From assembly GCF_000002515.2 (NCBI RefSeq), contig NC_006042.1:372001-436000 (forward strand): DNA of 64,000 nucleotides. Direction: 5' to 3'. Source of the DNA: Kluyveromyces lactis (taxonomy: Eukaryota; Ascomycota; Saccharomycetes; Saccharomycetales; Saccharomycetaceae). Below the pieces are notes generated by a model, which saw only the letters and a program-made list of their open reading frames with translations, ran no database searches and was not told where the DNA came from. The position numbers and the translations under genes were made by a program. Below are positions 54,163 to 63,648 of the stretch, in pieces. Each line of letters begins with the position of its first letter. The first letter of the stretch is position 1.

Positions 54163-54399
54163 ATGTCGTTGTTGGACATCTCAAGAATTTTTTTTGGGAA
54201 ATCTCAATTAACCACCTTAAAACGAAGCCATTTTCCAGTTAATTTTTCGAGCACCACTTGTGCGAAATCACACACATCATCGCTGTATCTGGTAACAGAA
54301 AAGGGAGCGGACCTCAGAAGTATCAAACATGCCAAAGAAATGATGCGGGTCGTGTCTCGAAAATTCACACCGTTTGATTGTGGCACTCTGTTCCGCTGA
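54163..54399 (+). CDS. Possible small hypothetical protein, 78 residues
   Basis: The frame begins with an ATG at 54163. It is preceded at about 50-60 bp by TATATATAATAAAA (near 54107-54120) and by an A-rich, T-poor leader (CAAACAAAAACC, AACAATAAACGTAACAACC) typical of yeast mRNA leaders. The protein is basic, with a start MSLLDISRIFFGKSQLTTLK that could be a weak mitochondrial presequence. I recognise no family. An overlapping minus-strand frame of similar length exists, so coding is uncertain. It would be divergent from the SUN gene. Confidence 0.25.
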   Translation: MSLLDISRIFFGKSQLTTLKRSHFPVNFSSTTCAKSHTSSLYLVTEKGADLRSIKHAKEMMRVVSRKFTPFDCGTLFR

Positions 54400-54575
54400 A
54401 TTCTCACATCGCACCTTTTCTTGCAGTACCTGTAACTTCCGAATTTGGCAAGTTCGCGAAAATTTAAAGTTTCCTCGAGCTTCGCCTGTTTCACCATTTA
54501 CGGCATGAAAAGGGAATTTAAGGTTACCCGTATTTCAGATTTAGAAATGAAAAACGAAAAGGCGCAATAGTTTCC

Positions 54576-54609
54576 GGGTAACGGAAAGAGACGTCTCTTT
54601 TCGTTACCC
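54576..54609. repeat. 34-bp inverted repeat carrying two Reb1-type sites
   Basis: The arms are GGGTAACG-G-AAAGAGAC (54576-54592) and GTCTCTTT-T-CGTTACCC (54593-54609), with a single mismatched pair (54584/54601). The left arm with its flanking C gives a full CGGGTAA Reb1 site; the right arm gives TTACCC. A third TTACCCG lies at 54524-54530. The arrangement looks like a strong nucleosome-excluding element. Confidence 0.8.
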
Positions 54610-55936
54610 TACCACAGTGCACTTGATTTCGGAATAAAATCTCTGAGGGCTTCGGCCAGGTATTTCTTTGTTAGTCAATGCGAGATTGATTTCTCTCTCA
54701 ACAAAAAAGAAAAACTGTATGAGGTGAAAAAAGCACTGGCAAAGCCAGTTAATCAAGCTAGTACCGCAAGCAATAAAAATATTCAGTTTCGAATCCGACC
54801 CTCTGTGTATCTGAAAAATCTCTATTTGATTCCCATCCGCTTGGATAAATAAAAAAGAAAACTCTGTAGTAAAGAATTACGACATACCTTGTAATGTAGA
54901 ACAGCGAATGAATAGTCAATCTCGGAGAAAGCGACTTTTACTTTTGCTAAAACGAGGGAAATTCTGCAAGCGTGGGTCTTGTAAGTGACAAATAGATAGT
55001 ATCTGTACTTAAAAGTGTAATTTCAAAGGAACGTATAGGTTATGGGAAAAAAAACGGGCGCAAAGAAATGAATCAAGCCGTTTTTAATAATAGTCTAAGG
55101 AATGTAAAGCAGTTGGATAATAAACAAAATTTGTTGCCCAGTCGCAGTTTGCTGTTTCTAATAGCGTGAATGAGTGTATAGGTTAGTTCTATTGGTGTTT
55201 CTTGTGGATAGTTTGAGCTAAAGTAAGTTATGCTCGAAGGCCAAAAAACTAAATCATTCTGTGAAAATCATATTTACATATATATATATATATATATAAA
55301 TCATATCATGGATACATGATGTTTGCCTCCTAAAACAATGGCAGTACATATTCAATATAAAACAATTCTGGGTAATTTCTGTAACGGAAAGAAAAAAAAA
55401 TACGCTCGAGCTAGACTTCTGTGAAAAATCTCGGAATTACAGCCATCCCGATGACGCGAGAAGTAATAGCAGTGCAGCTCGTTCTGAGAAAAGCAAGTTA
55501 ACTTATTATATAATCAACAGAAATTTCAGAAGCTTTCTTTTCGACGTATTACCCGGATTCATACTTCCATCATGTTTGTTTTGTTTTTGTTTTTGTTTGT
55601 ACTGTGCGGGGTTTTAACTCAATCCAAGCTCTCGCTCAACAGTTATAGCGCCTGTTCTAAGCAAAAATGTATAACATGATTCTATGGTAAACAAACAGAC
55701 TGCGCATAGTGCAGCTGAATTTACTTCCTAAAAGGAACCTGTTCCCAGCATCTACAAGGGTTATAAGAGAACAGTAAACGAAAAGGAAAGGATTAAGGGG
55801 GACGGGATACACTGTTGTTGTTTCAGGAATACCTCCGTGCGCGTTTTTTTGCTTGTTTGTCTTGCTGGGTTTTGAAGTATGGAAGTATGTTTACCGTCTG
55901 GATATTTTCATTAAATAGTACGTAAAGAGAATATCA

Positions 55937-55941
<5 letters not shown>

Positions 55942-55971
<30 letters not shown>
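55942..55971. repeat. (AT)15 microsatellite
   Basis: A pure AT dinucleotide run of 30 nt lies about 40 bp beyond the AYR1 stop. Shorter AT runs occur at 55278-55298 and 57445-57462. These are probably length-variable. Confidence 0.9.
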
Positions 55972-55974
<3 letters not shown>

Positions 55975-56009
55975 TAATAATTGACTGTAAATGGCTCCAA
56001 TCATATGTT

Positions 56010-56927
56010 TCAGTCATGTTTGATAGTATTTTCAAGAAGACGTTGACGTTGGCGTTGGCTTTGCAATTGACGTTTATTCAAAACGGAATACGCCGGATAC
56101 AGTTTGAATTTCTTGCGTAATCCCCATTCTAGCAATGCGTATGGAATCAGTAGCATTAACCATTTCACTACCGTGGCCATCGTTCCCCGGTATATATCCA
56201 CCGGGTCAATGCTGCCGTTTTCGATATCATTCACCGTTTCTCTTGCGTAATCAGCTGGTGACATCGGTTGATTCTTCTCTGACATCTTCTTACGGGTTTC
56301 AACGGCTTTGATACCCTCCGGGAAGTTGAAGATACTACCTTCTGGTAATGTCTTCTTATCAGCGATGTCTGTGGCTACACCTCCTGTAATCATGTTAATG
56401 ACACGTACGCCCAAAGGACCTAATTCTCCGTGTAACACCCGAGCGTATTGATGAATCGCAGCCTTTGATGCGCTGTACACTGCTCCAAACGGAAATGGAC
56501 ATATCCCAGCTAATGACCCAGTGAAGACGATTGTCCCCTTAGCGTTTATGATTAATGGTGCGAATTCACGACATGAGTTGATGGGTCCATAAACGTTTAC
56601 TCTGAATGTATTATCGATGATTTCTTCGCTCACGTCTATTGCGGGCAGAGAGCAGCTTTGGCCAGCGTTATTATATAATAGATGTAGCTTCTGATCTGGT
56701 AATTCTTGCTCCAACTTCAACTTCAACTGGGTGATATCATTCTGATTCGAAACATCAAGTTTCCTAGGGATGCATCTATCTCCAAACTCGGCTCTTAATT
56801 CCTCCATAGGATGTGTTCTTCTGGCACATGCGTACACGTACCACCCTCTCCTCAATAACTCCTTTGTGACTTCATAACCAATCCCTGATGATGCACCAGT
56901 GACCAAAGCATATTTTGTCTCACTCAT
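56010..56927 (-). CDS. AYR1: AYR1, NADPH-dependent 1-acyldihydroxyacetone-phosphate reductase
   Basis: Ayr1 reduces 1-acyl-DHAP to lysophosphatidic acid on lipid droplets and ER; it also hydrolyses triacylglycerol in yeast. It is a short-chain dehydrogenase: cofactor motif TGASSGIG at residues 10-17, NNAG at about 86-89, catalytic Ser138 in TGSLAG, and YSASK with Tyr151 and Lys155. A hydrophobic stretch near the C terminus (about 252-272, VVKWLMLLIPYALLEWGL) and a basic tail could anchor it to the lipid droplet membrane. The length of 305 residues is close to 297. The start is the ATG at 56927. Tandem arrangement with KGD1 on the same strand matches YIL124W-YIL125W. Confidence 0.94.
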   Translation of the reverse strand: MSETKYALVTGASSGIGYEVTKELLRRGWYVYACARRTHPMEELRAEFGDRCIPRKLDVSNQNDITQLKLKLEQELPDQKLHLLYNNAGQSCSLPAIDVSEEIIDNTFRVNVYGPINSCREFAPLIINAKGTIVFTGSLAGICPFPFGAVYSASKAAIHQYARVLHGELGPLGVRVINMITGGVATDIADKKTLPEGSIFNFPEGIKAVETRKKMSEKNQPMSPADYARETVNDIENGSIDPVDIYRGTMATVVKWLMLLIPYALLEWGLRKKFKLYPAYSVLNKRQLQSQRQRQRLLENTIKHD

Positions 56928-57731
56928 ATTGATATGTTTTTGTGCTCTCTATGAATTAGATTATCTTTTACGGTATTCGTAAGGGACTATGCTTAGAGTA
57001 GAATGTCGATAAGCTTTGGTGACTTCACTTTTGCTAGTCATCATTAATCCTGTGTTTTGAAGTTTCCAATTTTTATTTGATGATTTTTTTTTTTTTTGCT
57101 TGTTATAGTGTATTTCCCTTTTATTTCCTTAAAGAAATGTAATATGAATGGAATTTTTTATACTAATATAATATTACATATTTTTATAAAAATAATAATA
57201 AATAAATATCATATTACGCTTACATATGTAAAATGAAATCAAAACTTTCTAACTCCGCAAATTTGAACAAGGAACAAGCAAAGCTAGATCAAGAACTCAT
57301 ATCCTTCAGTGTTTCTGAGATTTCTTAAAATGATGAAGGAAGAATGAATTATGATGAATGATAATTTTCATTGTTTGTTCTATTGATGATTTGATCATTA
57401 ATTGCTTCATGGAAGTCTGTTTGAAAAATACACATTGGTATTTTTATATATATATATATATAAATATTCTTCATGATAAATTCATAAACGTAGTAGACAG
57501 TAGTTAAAGAAATATATTTGAGTTTTGGTTCTTCGAATGCAGAAGCGCAAAAGAATTTTTTCTGAATATGATAAAGCATAACAGTACCGTATCAATAAAA
57601 AGTTCTCATGAAGCCATAGCCTTCCCCATAAGGATGACTTTTCATTTTTTTTGTGTTTCGATGAGCTTTTTATGAATAAAAGATAGCAGCCAATAATTTG
57701 AAGAGGAAAGAATAAACGCGCAGTAACTAAC
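56928..57731. promoter_or_regulatory. KGD1 3' flank / AYR1 promoter
   Basis: These 804 bp are very AT-rich, with T-runs near 57088, an AT-rich stretch near 57150-57210 and a TA run at 57445-57462. No gene is supported; frames at 57349-57742 are AT-driven. Confidence 0.5.
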
Positions 57732-60700
57732 CTATTGGCCAAAGACTTCCTTCAAGAAAGCTTCTTCTTCGGCGTTGTGCAATGCCTTGGAACCCGCAGC
57801 AACGGAACCACTTGGGTTTCTACCAGCATATCTAATAATAGCATCCTTGTATTTGTCAGTTTCCTTCAAGGTAGTTTGCAATCTTGGTTGAGCATATGCC
57901 CATCCACCCATGTTTAATGGTTCTTCTTGACACCAAACGATGTCTTCCAAGTTTGGATAGGTGTTTAAGGCATCACGCAATTGAGCGTATGGGAATGGAT
58001 GTAGTTGTTCAATCTTAATGAATGCAGTGTTCTTGTCTTGGATAGTTTCACGTTTTTTATGCAAAGCAGTGTAAACTTGACCTGACAATAAAACAACTCG
58101 CTTAATCTCTTCCTTTGGTGCAATGCTCTTACCTAATTCGACATCTTCTATGATCCATTGGAAGCCACCTTCGGTGAATTCGTTCAAGTTGGATCTAGCC
58201 AATGGGTGACGTAACAATTGCTTAGAGAAGAACAATGCCAGTGGCTTACGGAATTGTCTATGTTGTTGTCTTCTTAGGATGTGGAATAAGTTGGCTGGAG
58301 TGGTTGGATAAACAATTTGGAAGTTACAATCTTGATGTTGTCTTTGCAACTTTTCTTCACTTGGGAAATATCTTGGATCTTCGTTACCTAGTTGCAAGAA
58401 TCTCTCCAATCTACCTGAAGAATGCTCTGGACCTTGACCATCGTAACCGTGAGGCAAGGACAAGACTAACCCGGATCTTTGCTTCCATTTCACTTCACCA
58501 GCGGCAATGAATTGATCGATGATGACTTGAGCAGTGTTGGCGAAATCACCGAATTGAGCTTCCCAAACAACGAAATAATCTGGGTTAGTCAAAGAGTAAC
58601 CATACTCGAAACCCATACAACCGTATTCAGACAACGAAGAATTACAGATGGTGAAGTTAGCTTGTTTTTCAGACAAGTGCTTTAATGGAGTGTAAGTATT
58701 CTCGGATTTTTGGTCGTGAAGAACAGCATGTCTTTGTGAAAAGGTACCTCTTTCAACATCTTCACCAGAAACTCTGACGTGATTACCTTCCAACACTAAG
58801 GAACCGAAAGCTAATGCTTCACCGGTAGACCAGTCAATACCTTCACCGGATTCAACTGCTTTACCTCTGTTGGTTAAAATTCTCTTCAAGTTCTTATGAA
58901 CTTCGAAGTTCTCTGGCCATGAGGAGATGGTCTTACCAATGTTCTTCAAAGTATCAGCATCAACGACGGTTGGTTCGTGGGATAAGATTTCAGTAGCTAA
59001 AGCCTTTGGAGACTTGAAACCTTCCCAAGCAGCAGTTAACCATTCTCTTGAAGTTGGCTTATAGTCCTTTGCCTTCTCATATGCTTCCTCGAATAGACCC
59101 CAAACCCATTTCTTATGTTCATCGATATCTTGCTTGGTGAAGGAACCTTCAGATACCAACTTTTCCGTGTAAACGTCAATGACAGATTTTTGCTTAGAAA
59201 TCTTTTGGTACATTAATGGTTGTGTGAAGGAAGGTTGGTCAGTTTCATTATGACCATGCTTTCTCCATCCGACGACGTCAATAATGGCATCAGTGTGGAA
59301 AGTAGCTCTCCATTCAGCAGCCAAGTTGAAAATGAATGTAAGAGCTTCAACATCGTTGGCATTTACATGGAAGATAGGAGCATCAATGGTTTTACCCAAA
59401 TCAGATGGGTATAGAGTTGATCTAGCGAATCTTGGATCAGTAGTGAAACCGATTTGGTTGTTTGTGATAACGTGAATGGTACCACCAGTAGAGTATGCTG
59501 GCAAATGTAGGAAACCCATGGTTTCGTAAACGATACCTTGAGCAGCGAAAGCAGCATCACCGTGCAATAGGACGCTGATGGCCTTGTCATACTTGCCAAT
59601 ATCGTTCTTAGAGAACTGGATGGCTCTAGTTCTACCCAAAACAACAGGATCAGCGGCTTCCAAATGAGATGGGTTAGCAACCAAAGACAAGTTAACGTAT
59701 TTACCAGAGGTAGTTGGTCTTTGGTAATTCATACCCAAATGATATTTCACATCACCGGAACCCTCGTATTCTTCTGGAGCAACAGAACCCTTAAATTCTG
59801 AGAAGATGGATTCGTTTGGTTTACGCACCACATTAGACAAAACGTTTAATCTACCACGATGAGCCATACCCAAGACAACATCTTCAACACCTAATTCAAC
59901 GGAACGGTCAATCAAGGTCTTGATACCAGGAACAACACCTTCTAAACCTTCCAAACCGAATCTCTTATCGTTAGGGAATTTAGTAGATAAGAAAGTTTCA
60001 AAAGAAGTAGCCCAAGTCAGTCTATCCAAAATTTGTCTCTTTTGGTCTACGGTATAATTATAAGGTTGTGGGATTTCAATTCTTTCTCTTAACCATTCAC
60101 ATTGTTCTTTTGAAGGGATATGAATGTATTCGATACCGTATCCAGAACAGTACAATTTTTCCAAAGCAGCAATAATTTCTCTTAGTTTCATGGTCTTTCT
60201 ACCATCACGAGAGAAACGTGGCAAGATACCGGGTCCCAATGTGATATCTCTATCTAGATCCTTTTCTGTGAATCCATAGTGTTCCAAAGTCAACTCACGA
60301 GGTAGAGGTTTACTCTTATCATCACCAAATGAAATTTGTAACGGATCAATATGAGCCTTCTGGTGACCTCTTACTTGGTAAGCACGGCACAAAAGTTGCA
60401 CTTTTAAATGTGTTGTGATGTCTTGGTCAACGCCACTTAACGAACCCCCTATCAATATATCTTGAGGCACACCAGGACCCGTTGGTATTGGAATTAATGT
60501 TGGTGGGGCGGTGAAGGCAGAAGAGGCTGGAATATTCAGATTACCCATGTTCTTGAAATAAGCATCCCAAGAGACATGAACTGAAGTGGGATCCTTTTGC
60601 CAAGCTTCGTACATCTCATCGATATATGATGCATTGGTGGTGGACAGGAAGTTGTCCGTCGAAGATGCACCACTAGCCAATCCACGACTGAAAACAGCCA

Positions 60701-60785
60701 AGGAAGTCGGTTTGCTTACAGCACCGATCCTGGTGAATTTAGAAGCATGTAACAAACGCTGAGATGACCTTATAGTTCTCAACAT
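57732..60785 (-). CDS. KGD1: KGD1, 2-oxoglutarate dehydrogenase E1 component
   Basis: Kgd1 is the thiamine-diphosphate-dependent decarboxylase of the mitochondrial 2-oxoglutarate dehydrogenase complex, converting 2-oxoglutarate to succinyl groups on Kgd2. The Arg/Ser-rich start [19 protein letters not shown] is a mitochondrial presequence. The E1 N-terminal signature (about 45-85, [25 protein letters not shown]), [11 protein letters not shown] (about 305-315), the ThDP-binding region with [16 protein letters not shown] (about 400-415), and the transketolase-like C-terminal half with [11 protein letters not shown] are all present. The length of 1017 residues compares with 1014 in S. cerevisiae. 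Codon use is strongly biased. The gene is YIL125W, and its neighbours AYR1 and STH1 agree. With IDH1 it makes two TCA-cycle enzymes in the window. Confidence 0.97.
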   Translation of the reverse strand: MLRTIRSSQRLLHASKFTRIGAVSKPTSLAVFSRGLASGASSTDNFLSTTNASYIDEMYEAWQKDPTSVHVSWDAYFKNMGNLNIPASSAFTAPPTLIPIPTGPGVPQDILIGGSLSGVDQDITTHLKVQLLCRAYQVRGHQKAHIDPLQISFGDDKSKPLPRELTLEHYGFTEKDLDRDITLGPGILPRFSRDGRKTMKLREIIAALEKLYCSGYGIEYIHIPSKEQCEWLRERIEIPQPYNYTVDQKRQILDRLTWATSFETFLSTKFPNDKRFGLEGLEGVVPGIKTLIDRSVELGVEDVVLGMAHRGRLNVLSNVVRKPNESIFSEFKGSVAPEEYEGSGDVKYHLGMNYQRPTTSGKYVNLSLVANPSHLEAADPVVLGRTRAIQFSKNDIGKYDKAISVLLHGDAAFAAQGIVYETMGFLHLPAYSTGGTIHVITNNQIGFTTDPRFARSTLYPSDLGKTIDAPIFHVNANDVEALTFIFNLAAEWRATFHTDAIIDVVGWRKHGHNETDQPSFTQPLMYQKISKQKSVIDVYTEKLVSEGSFTKQDIDEHKKWVWGLFEEAYEKAKDYKPTSREWLTAAWEGFKSPKALATEILSHEPTVVDADTLKNIGKTISSWPENFEVHKNLKRILTNRGKAVESGEGIDWSTGEALAFGSLVLEGNHVRVSGEDVERGTFSQRHAVLHDQKSENTYTPLKHLSEKQANFTICNSSLSEYGCMGFEYGYSLTNPDYFVVWEAQFGDFANTAQVIIDQFIAAGEVKWKQRSGLVLSLPHGYDGQGPEHSSGRLERFLQLGNEDPRYFPSEEKLQRQHQDCNFQIVYPTTPANLFHILRRQQHRQFRKPLALFFSKQLLRHPLARSNLNEFTEGGFQWIIEDVELGKSIAPKEEIKRVVLLSGQVYTALHKKRETIQDKNTAFIKIEQLHPFPYAQLRDALNTYPNLEDIVWCQEEPLNMGGWAYAQPRLQTTLKETDKYKDAIIRYAGRNPSGSVAAGSKALHNAEEEAFLKEVFGQ

Positions 60786-62568
60786 TGTTCAAAAGACAGT
60801 TATTTTTTGTTCTTTTCTGTATAACGAAAGAAGCAAAACACAAACCTTAAATCAATAGATGGTCGCTTTGTTCTGTACGTGTGTTGTAAAATTGATATAT
60901 CCAGTTATCAAGTAAAAAAATCCCTTGCAATTCACAAAATGTTGAACTTTTCAACGATGATTAACTTTCAATGAATCTTTCTCGTTTATATCTTCTTTTG
61001 TTTTTATTTTTTTATGGCTCTTCTTTGTGAATTTTCAATCCAAAATTACTCACAAAAAAAGGGAACAAAAGAAGAAGTACTTGATAGTAGTAGAGTCAGA
61101 AACTAAGACGACAACAGGCAAAAACTTCGATTCAAAATTGACTGTTTTTGTTAACGTTCCTAATTAATTGAAAAAAAGAGATATCCTACTTGCGAACACG
61201 AAGTTGAAATAAAGCTTCTTCAATCTTTTTTTTCTTGTCGGAAGATCTTGAAAAAATACCCCCGATTTTTTTAATTTCCCGTTCTCTTTCACTTAAATAA
61301 GCAGTGAAATTAATGTATAAATCCTGTATCTTTTATACTTTTTAGCCGATAAAAAACAGAAATACCAACAAAAAAACTAAATTAGAGTAAGCAGAACTCA
61401 AACAGTGCCAGAGAGTCGAGTATTGCGTTTACTAGACGAGTTTAATTTAACAGGCAAATAATAAACTCCGTTATTATTTTCCTTCTGTCTCCTATCTTAA
61501 TTGTATTAAGGCAGGCCTCTTGAATCTTGAAAATAATAAATACCTCTTCTATAAAAATAGTAAGAACCAGTATTTATATAGGAAATAGTAGATGCACTAT
61601 ATATATTCACGATTTTGTGTGAAAAAAAAGCACTCATTCAACTATTAAATGGACCACCAATATCTCTCTCGTGCCATTTCCCCGGTTTTGATCCTCACTC
61701 CCATTTTCTTTCTTTCTTCGAATCGGTACTGATACCTTTAATGCCTGTAGCTCTCTAGCAGCTTTATGTGGTTTTTGCATAAGGTTTCCTTGCTACATGG
61801 TGGAACAAACAAGTGTTTTAGTGCCGCTTACTCAGTTTTCAACAATACGAGAATGCCAGATAGTAAAAGCTGTAGGGCATGGTCTGCGAGTAGGGGTCCG
61901 GTGACCCGTTTTCGGATTCGAAGACGGGAAACTACCAGATTCATTTTGTGGGACAGCCCGGAATTCCGGGTAACGTTTCAACATTTTCTTTTCAGTATTC
62001 CATATTCAGATAAGTACTATGCAACTCCGTGCCAGACTGGCTGATGGGTTTTAAAGTGTAAGCAAAGGCTGAGTGCGGTTGACGGTATGTGGTGTACGGA
62101 CATTCGTCAACCCAACTCGGTCGCGAGAAATTCTTTGCTGTCACTTGACCATTGCTTGATTATCACTTGGTTCAAGATGTTTCAATCAATCTTCGTTCGA
62201 TACTTCCAATACTACTACTCTCAAGGTTAAGCTACACTAGACTACAGGTTTTTGAGGCTCAACTCATCTTCGGAAATTTTATAGTTGAAAACTCCAGGCA
62301 ATTGTTATGATTAAGAAGGAAAAGAATCAGTGATTTAACATCAAAAAGAATTGAGGAAACGTAAAGTGGCTCTATATTGAATCGAGCTCTAGCAACGTTT
62401 CCCCCTATCGTATTCTTCCGATACTTGATTATCGGAAGATGGCAAAGAGAAAGACAAAGTACATAATCTGAATCTATCTACTTATATAGAACATCCACCT
62501 CTGAGGGGAGAACGTCTTCCTCGCTAGTGTACAGTAACGTGTCAAAAGTATCCGAAATTTTGGTTCGC
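60786..62568. promoter_or_regulatory. 1.8-kb region between RPL9 and KGD1
   Basis: The region holds the KGD1 promoter and RPL9 3' flank, both read leftward. It contains a Reb1-type CGGGTAA at 61967-61973, a short inverted repeat GGGTC-CGGT-GACCC near 61893-61906 and a telomere-repeat fragment inside inverted repeats at 62077-62112. The stretch 61780-62160 is more GC-rich than the AT-rich first kilobase. A 92-codon frame at 61766-62044 has no family likeness. A non-coding transcript here is possible but unproven. Confidence 0.5.
62077..62112. promoter_or_regulatory. Telomere-repeat fragment / Rap1-type site inside a hairpin
   Basis: GGTATGTGGTGTACGGA at 62084-62100 is identical to 17 of the 25 nt of the K. 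lactis telomere repeat as I recall it, and covers the Rap1-binding part. It lies between perfect 8-bp inverted repeats GGTTGACG (62077-62084) and CGTCAACC (62105-62112). Rap1 binding is expected from the sequence; the function at this site is unknown. Confidence 0.6.
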
Positions 62569-63144
62569 TTATTCTTCTTCTTCGATCAGACCCTTTTCAG
62601 AGACATAGATACCATCCAAGAATTTACGAATATCCTTGTTTCTAACACGACAGATTTGTTGGATGTCAGCAGCGTTTTGGGAAACGTTTTCAACAGAGTT
62701 ACCAGACAAGACGATTTCGTCCTTTTGGTTGGTAGAGAAGTCAACAGAAACACCTTCTCTGACTGGAACTTCTCTGACCTTCTTGTCACCCAAGAAGTTT
62801 CTGATTTCGATGAACTTAGCACCGTCCTTTTCAATGACGTTAACGTTGATTGGGAAATGCGCGTAAACGTATCTCAACTTGTACTTGTAACCCTTGGTGA
62901 CACCAGTGATCAAGTTAGAAATCAAAGACTTAACAGTTCTCAAAGCAGCAACGTGCTTTCTGTCACCGTTGTGGACGGTGATCTTAATTTGTCTGTTAGA
63001 GACCTTGGTGAAGGTAACATCGATGTGCTTCAAGTTCTTAGTCAAGACACCTCTTGGTCCAGTAACCTTGATTATTCTGGATCTGATTTGAACGGTAACA
63101 CCTTCTGGGACATCTAGGACTTGGTCAGTTTGAATGTACTTCAT
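62569..63144 (-). CDS. RPL9: RPL9, 60S ribosomal protein uL6
   Basis: This is ribosomal protein uL6 (Rpl9 in yeast) of the large subunit, near the factor-binding centre. The protein has 191 residues, identical in length to yeast Rpl9A/B, and starts MKYIQTDQVLDVPEGVTVQI. It contains the two uL6 repeats, with KVTGPRGVLTKNLKHID, RTVKSLISNLITGVTKGYKYK and the terminal acidic tail LIEEEE. There is no intron. Codon use is extremely biased. A Rap1-type site lies about 240 bp upstream (63385-63395), as expected for ribosomal protein genes. The single gene next to KGD1 and the SUN gene corresponds to the RPL9B (YNL067W) position next to SUN4. Confidence 0.97.
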   Translation of the reverse strand: MKYIQTDQVLDVPEGVTVQIRSRIIKVTGPRGVLTKNLKHIDVTFTKVSNRQIKITVHNGDRKHVAALRTVKSLISNLITGVTKGYKYKLRYVYAHFPINVNVIEKDGAKFIEIRNFLGDKKVREVPVREGVSVDFSTNQKDEIVLSGNSVENVSQNAADIQQICRVRNKDIRKFLDGIYVSEKGLIEEEE

Positions 63145-63648
63145 TTTTGGTTATGTGTCGTTTGCTTTGGTTGGTTGAGCAAAGTTATACAGTAGAATTG
63201 AACAGTACCGTACTACTGCTGTGAAAGTTGTAAGTTGAAAAATATGGCTTTCCGTATTCTGATTATATATCACCAGAGTCTGGACAGCTTTTTTTCATTT
63301 GAAAATTTTTTCAAAAGGGAAATTTAATTTGCGTCGTAATTCAAAACAGAAGTAAAGAAAACAGTCCCAATATGTTGTGTGAGACGTGTGGGTGTTATGA
63401 AGGTGCATATATTTGGTGTTTTACGATATTATGTATTTGCATGTCGTCAGTTATTGATTCAAATACTTTGAGCTATATACATATCGTCTTTAAGTACTCT
63501 GTATATATCGTCAGGTTTTTCAAAAGAATTTATTAAAGGTAATACGTGGAATTCACTACATTTTATAAGCAGTCTGTTTCTTTCCCCTATTATGTGTTCG
63601 TTTTTAACGTAATTTTACAATCTTGCCAGTAGCGTTTTTGGGGGTTCA
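63145..63648. promoter_or_regulatory. RPL9 promoter / STH1 3' flank
   Basis: These 504 bp carry the RPL9 promoter. The Rap1-type CGTGTGGGTGT (63385-63395) is followed toward the gene by A- and T-rich tracts (63290-63360), the usual yeast ribosomal-protein promoter layout. The STH1 3' end lies at the right. Confidence 0.65.
63385..63395 (+). promoter_or_regulatory. Rap1-type site in the RPL9 promoter
   Basis: CGTGTGGGTGT matches 10 of 11 positions of the Rap1 consensus (TGTRYGGGTGT). It is about 240 bp upstream of the RPL9 start, within the range typical for ribosomal-protein genes. Binding is inferred. Confidence 0.6.

Larger units (their letters stand above)
53669..56009. promoter_or_regulatory. 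2.3-kb region upstream of the SUN gene
   Basis: This long gap carries the SUN promoter and AYR1 3' flank. Reb1-type sites lie at 54524-54530, 54575-54581 and 55549-55555. The first two are next to a 34-bp inverted repeat (54576-54609). AT microsatellites lie at 55278-55298 and 55942-55971. A 78-codon plus-strand frame at 54163-54399 has a TATA-like element upstream and is listed separately. Two-base TTTTTG repeats occur near 55576-55600. Confidence 0.55.

Noticed and set aside
54730-54800. TGGCAAAGCC and GTTTCGAATCC as A and B boxes of a tRNA
   Set aside because: Both boxes have mismatches and the stems do not pair; chance is likely.
61766-62044. 92-codon plus-strand frame between KGD1 and RPL9
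   Set aside because: No recognisable family and no promoter context; probably a chance frame in a GC-richer patch.
62084-62100. Template region of the telomerase RNA gene
   Set aside because: A template would need about 30 nt of telomere repeat; only 17 nt match, so a Rap1-type site or scar is more likely.
62527-63117. 196-codon plus-strand frame opposite RPL9
   Set aside because: It is the antisense shadow of the strongly codon-biased RPL9 gene.
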